DNA of 64,000 nt, taken from the NCBI GenBank assembly GCA_029262055.1, contig JAJDAD010000034.1:1-64000 (forward strand), in the 5' to 3' direction. Of the stretch, positions 63,066-64,000 are shown piece by piece; positions within the stretch are counted from its first letter, which is position 1, and the number at the start of each line of letters is the position of its first letter. Made by a program: the position numbers and the translations under genes. The notes under the pieces were generated by a model that did no database searches, was not told the origin of the DNA, and saw only the letters and a list, made by a program, of their open reading frames with translations. The stretch comes from Candidatus Zhuqueibacterota bacterium (lineage in GTDB: Bacteria > Zhuqueibacterota > Zhuqueibacteria > Oceanimicrobiales > Oceanimicrobiaceae).

Positions 63066-63106
63066 GTATCCTTGAAGCCCTACAAATAACTCTCTTTCCC
63101 TCCAAC

Positions 63107-63138
63107 GATTGGTCTCCGCCAAAACGGGGAGGCCAATC
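63107..63138 (+). terminator. Hairpin after the YHS-GlcG gene
   Basis: GATTGGTCTCC (63107-63117) and GGAGGCCAATC (63128-63138) pair with one mismatch; no T-run follows. Confidence 0.4.
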
Positions 63139-63193
63139 AGGTAATGGTGGGCGCAGGGACTGGAAATCGATTCAATACGGAGGAAGATTATCC

Positions 63194-64000
63194 ATGCGGT
63201 TTTCCGAGATTAATCTCATAGTCTTTAGCCTTGCTTTGTGGCTGAACTTGCCTGGCCGGGACGTTCTTGCCCAGGAATCCGTCGAACTGGCCATCGGGAC
63301 ACCTGATGCGGTTGTTGACCTTAGAACCCAGGAAGGTGTCGACCTGCTCGACACGCAGTGGCGTTACAGTGACGCCCAAATCATCGAAAGCGATTTCAAC
63401 GCTCCGGGTCCGAAAGGCCAGGATAAACTGAAACTCTACCCGGCCGGCAAGCCGATCAAGACCAATGACATTGCACCAAAGGCCGGCGGTGCTGATTTTG
63501 ACGATAGCAAGTGGGAAGTGCTCAGCCCGCTATCCCTCGAGGAGAGGAGAGGTACGGGTAGGCTGTCGTTTAACTGGTATCGAATGAACGTTACGGTGCC
63601 CGCAAAGATAGCGAATTTCGATGCGACAGGTTCAACCGCAGTTCTTGAGATCGTCATCGATGATTATGCCGAGGTTTGGGTTGACGGCAAGCTGTCAAAA
63701 AGCTTTGGGCAGTCCGGTGGCTCTGTGGTCAAGGGCTGGAACGCAAGAAATCGGGTCGAACTCGGGAATGATCTGAGGCCAGGTCAACAGATTCAGATCG
63801 CGATTCTGGGAATCAACGGCCCCATGGCGGACATGCCGGATAACTACATCTGGATACGGTCGGCAGCGGTTGATTTCTATAAGGAAAGGCCGAAATTCAA
63901 GCACTGGCAGGATGTCGGCGAGATTGTGCGCATCGACCCTGCTCTCGACGAAATCATCGACCCTGAAGCCAAGATTGAGCGAATCGCGACGGGCTTTCAA
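63194..64000 (+). CDS. Exported SMP-30/gluconolactonase-like protein (3' truncated)
   Basis: Open from ATG 63194 (GGAGG 10 nt upstream) to the window edge, 269 codons. A signal peptide (LIVFSLALWLNLP, then VLAQ) is followed by a beta-sandwich sugar-binding-like domain (LSFNWYRMNVTVP, DDYAEVWVDGKLSKSFGQ, IAILGINGPMADMPDNYIWI in part). It ends in IDPEAKIERIATGFQ, the usual lead-in to an SMP-30/gluconolactonase propeller, which would lie beyond the window. This would hydrolyse a sugar lactone. Confidence 0.7.
   Translation, partial: MRFSEINLIVFSLALWLNLPGRDVLAQESVELAIGTPDAVVDLRTQEGVDLLDTQWRYSDAQIIESDFNAPGPKGQDKLKLYPAGKPIKTNDIAPKAGGADFDDSKWEVLSPLSLEERRGTGRLSFNWYRMNVTVPAKIANFDATGSTAVLEIVIDDYAEVWVDGKLSKSFGQSGGSVVKGWNARNRVELGNDLRPGQQIQIAILGINGPMADMPDNYIWIRSAAVDFYKERPKFKHWQDVGEIVRIDPALDEIIDPEAKIERIATGFQ

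Overview
The window reads as a chromosomal segment of a Gram-negative bacterium of the FCB superphylum, most likely a Calditrichota/KSB1/Ignavibacteria-type lineage. This is an inference. It rests on two secreted proteins with C-terminal sorting domains of the NPFNP type (positions 2-994 and 39101-40855), a carboxypeptidase-regulatory-domain TonB receptor, many lipoproteins, FtsH/FolP/CdaA neighbours and an NtrC-type sigma-54 regulator. No rRNA, tRNA or CRISPR array was recognised. Most genes are ordinary chromosomal genes; one block is clearly accessory.

Layout. 1-8.4 kb: end of a beta-propeller surface protein, a methyltransferase, a TonB receptor behind a long structured leader with its own promoter, a TIM-barrel glycosidase-like lipoprotein and an exported SAM hydrolase (DUF62). 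8.4-17.1 kb: accessory region, with a Phd/ParE toxin-antitoxin pair between two copies of a 16-bp repeat, then a run of minus-strand genes (two alpha/beta-hydrolase proteins, an AlkC/AlkD-like glycosylase, a double-CDGSH protein, DUF3224, a DUF7336-like protein, a HEPN-like protein). Several of these are followed by structures resembling integron attC sites. The block is bracketed by two copies of the 3' end of the M13 peptidase gene. 17.1-29 kb: M13 peptidase, Tat-exported amidase, cold-shock protein, RlmH, IspH, a large FAD/Fe-S oxidoreductase, an M6-like peptidase and endonuclease III. 29-36 kb: a TPM/nucleotidyltransferase/LemA cluster, glutamate dehydrogenase and an uncharacterised protein fusing two receiver domains to a PEP/pyruvate-binding domain. 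36-39 kb: a copper/cytochrome-oxidase maturation cluster (NrtS-like, PCuAC, SCO1, cytochrome c, Cys/His-rich exported protein). 39-44 kb: exported peptidases (S8, a DUF922-like HEQGH protein, M1). 44-51 kb: housekeeping run M20, tilS, hpt, ftsH, folP, cdaA. 51-57 kb: solute symporter and cobalamin adenosyltransferase, a histidine kinase and sigma-54 regulator pair, a UDG-family protein. 57-64 kb: GH63-type glucosidase, glucose 1-dehydrogenase-type SDR, small regulators, a YHS-GlcG fusion and the start of a gluconolactonase-like protein.

How it fits together. The last block suggests oligosaccharide to glucose to gluconolactone to gluconate processing. The copper block looks like metallation of a CuA centre. 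The strongest candidates for something undescribed are the attC-like cassette array inside the duplicated peptidase end, the receiver/PPDK fusion protein and the attenuator-like leader of the TonB receptor.
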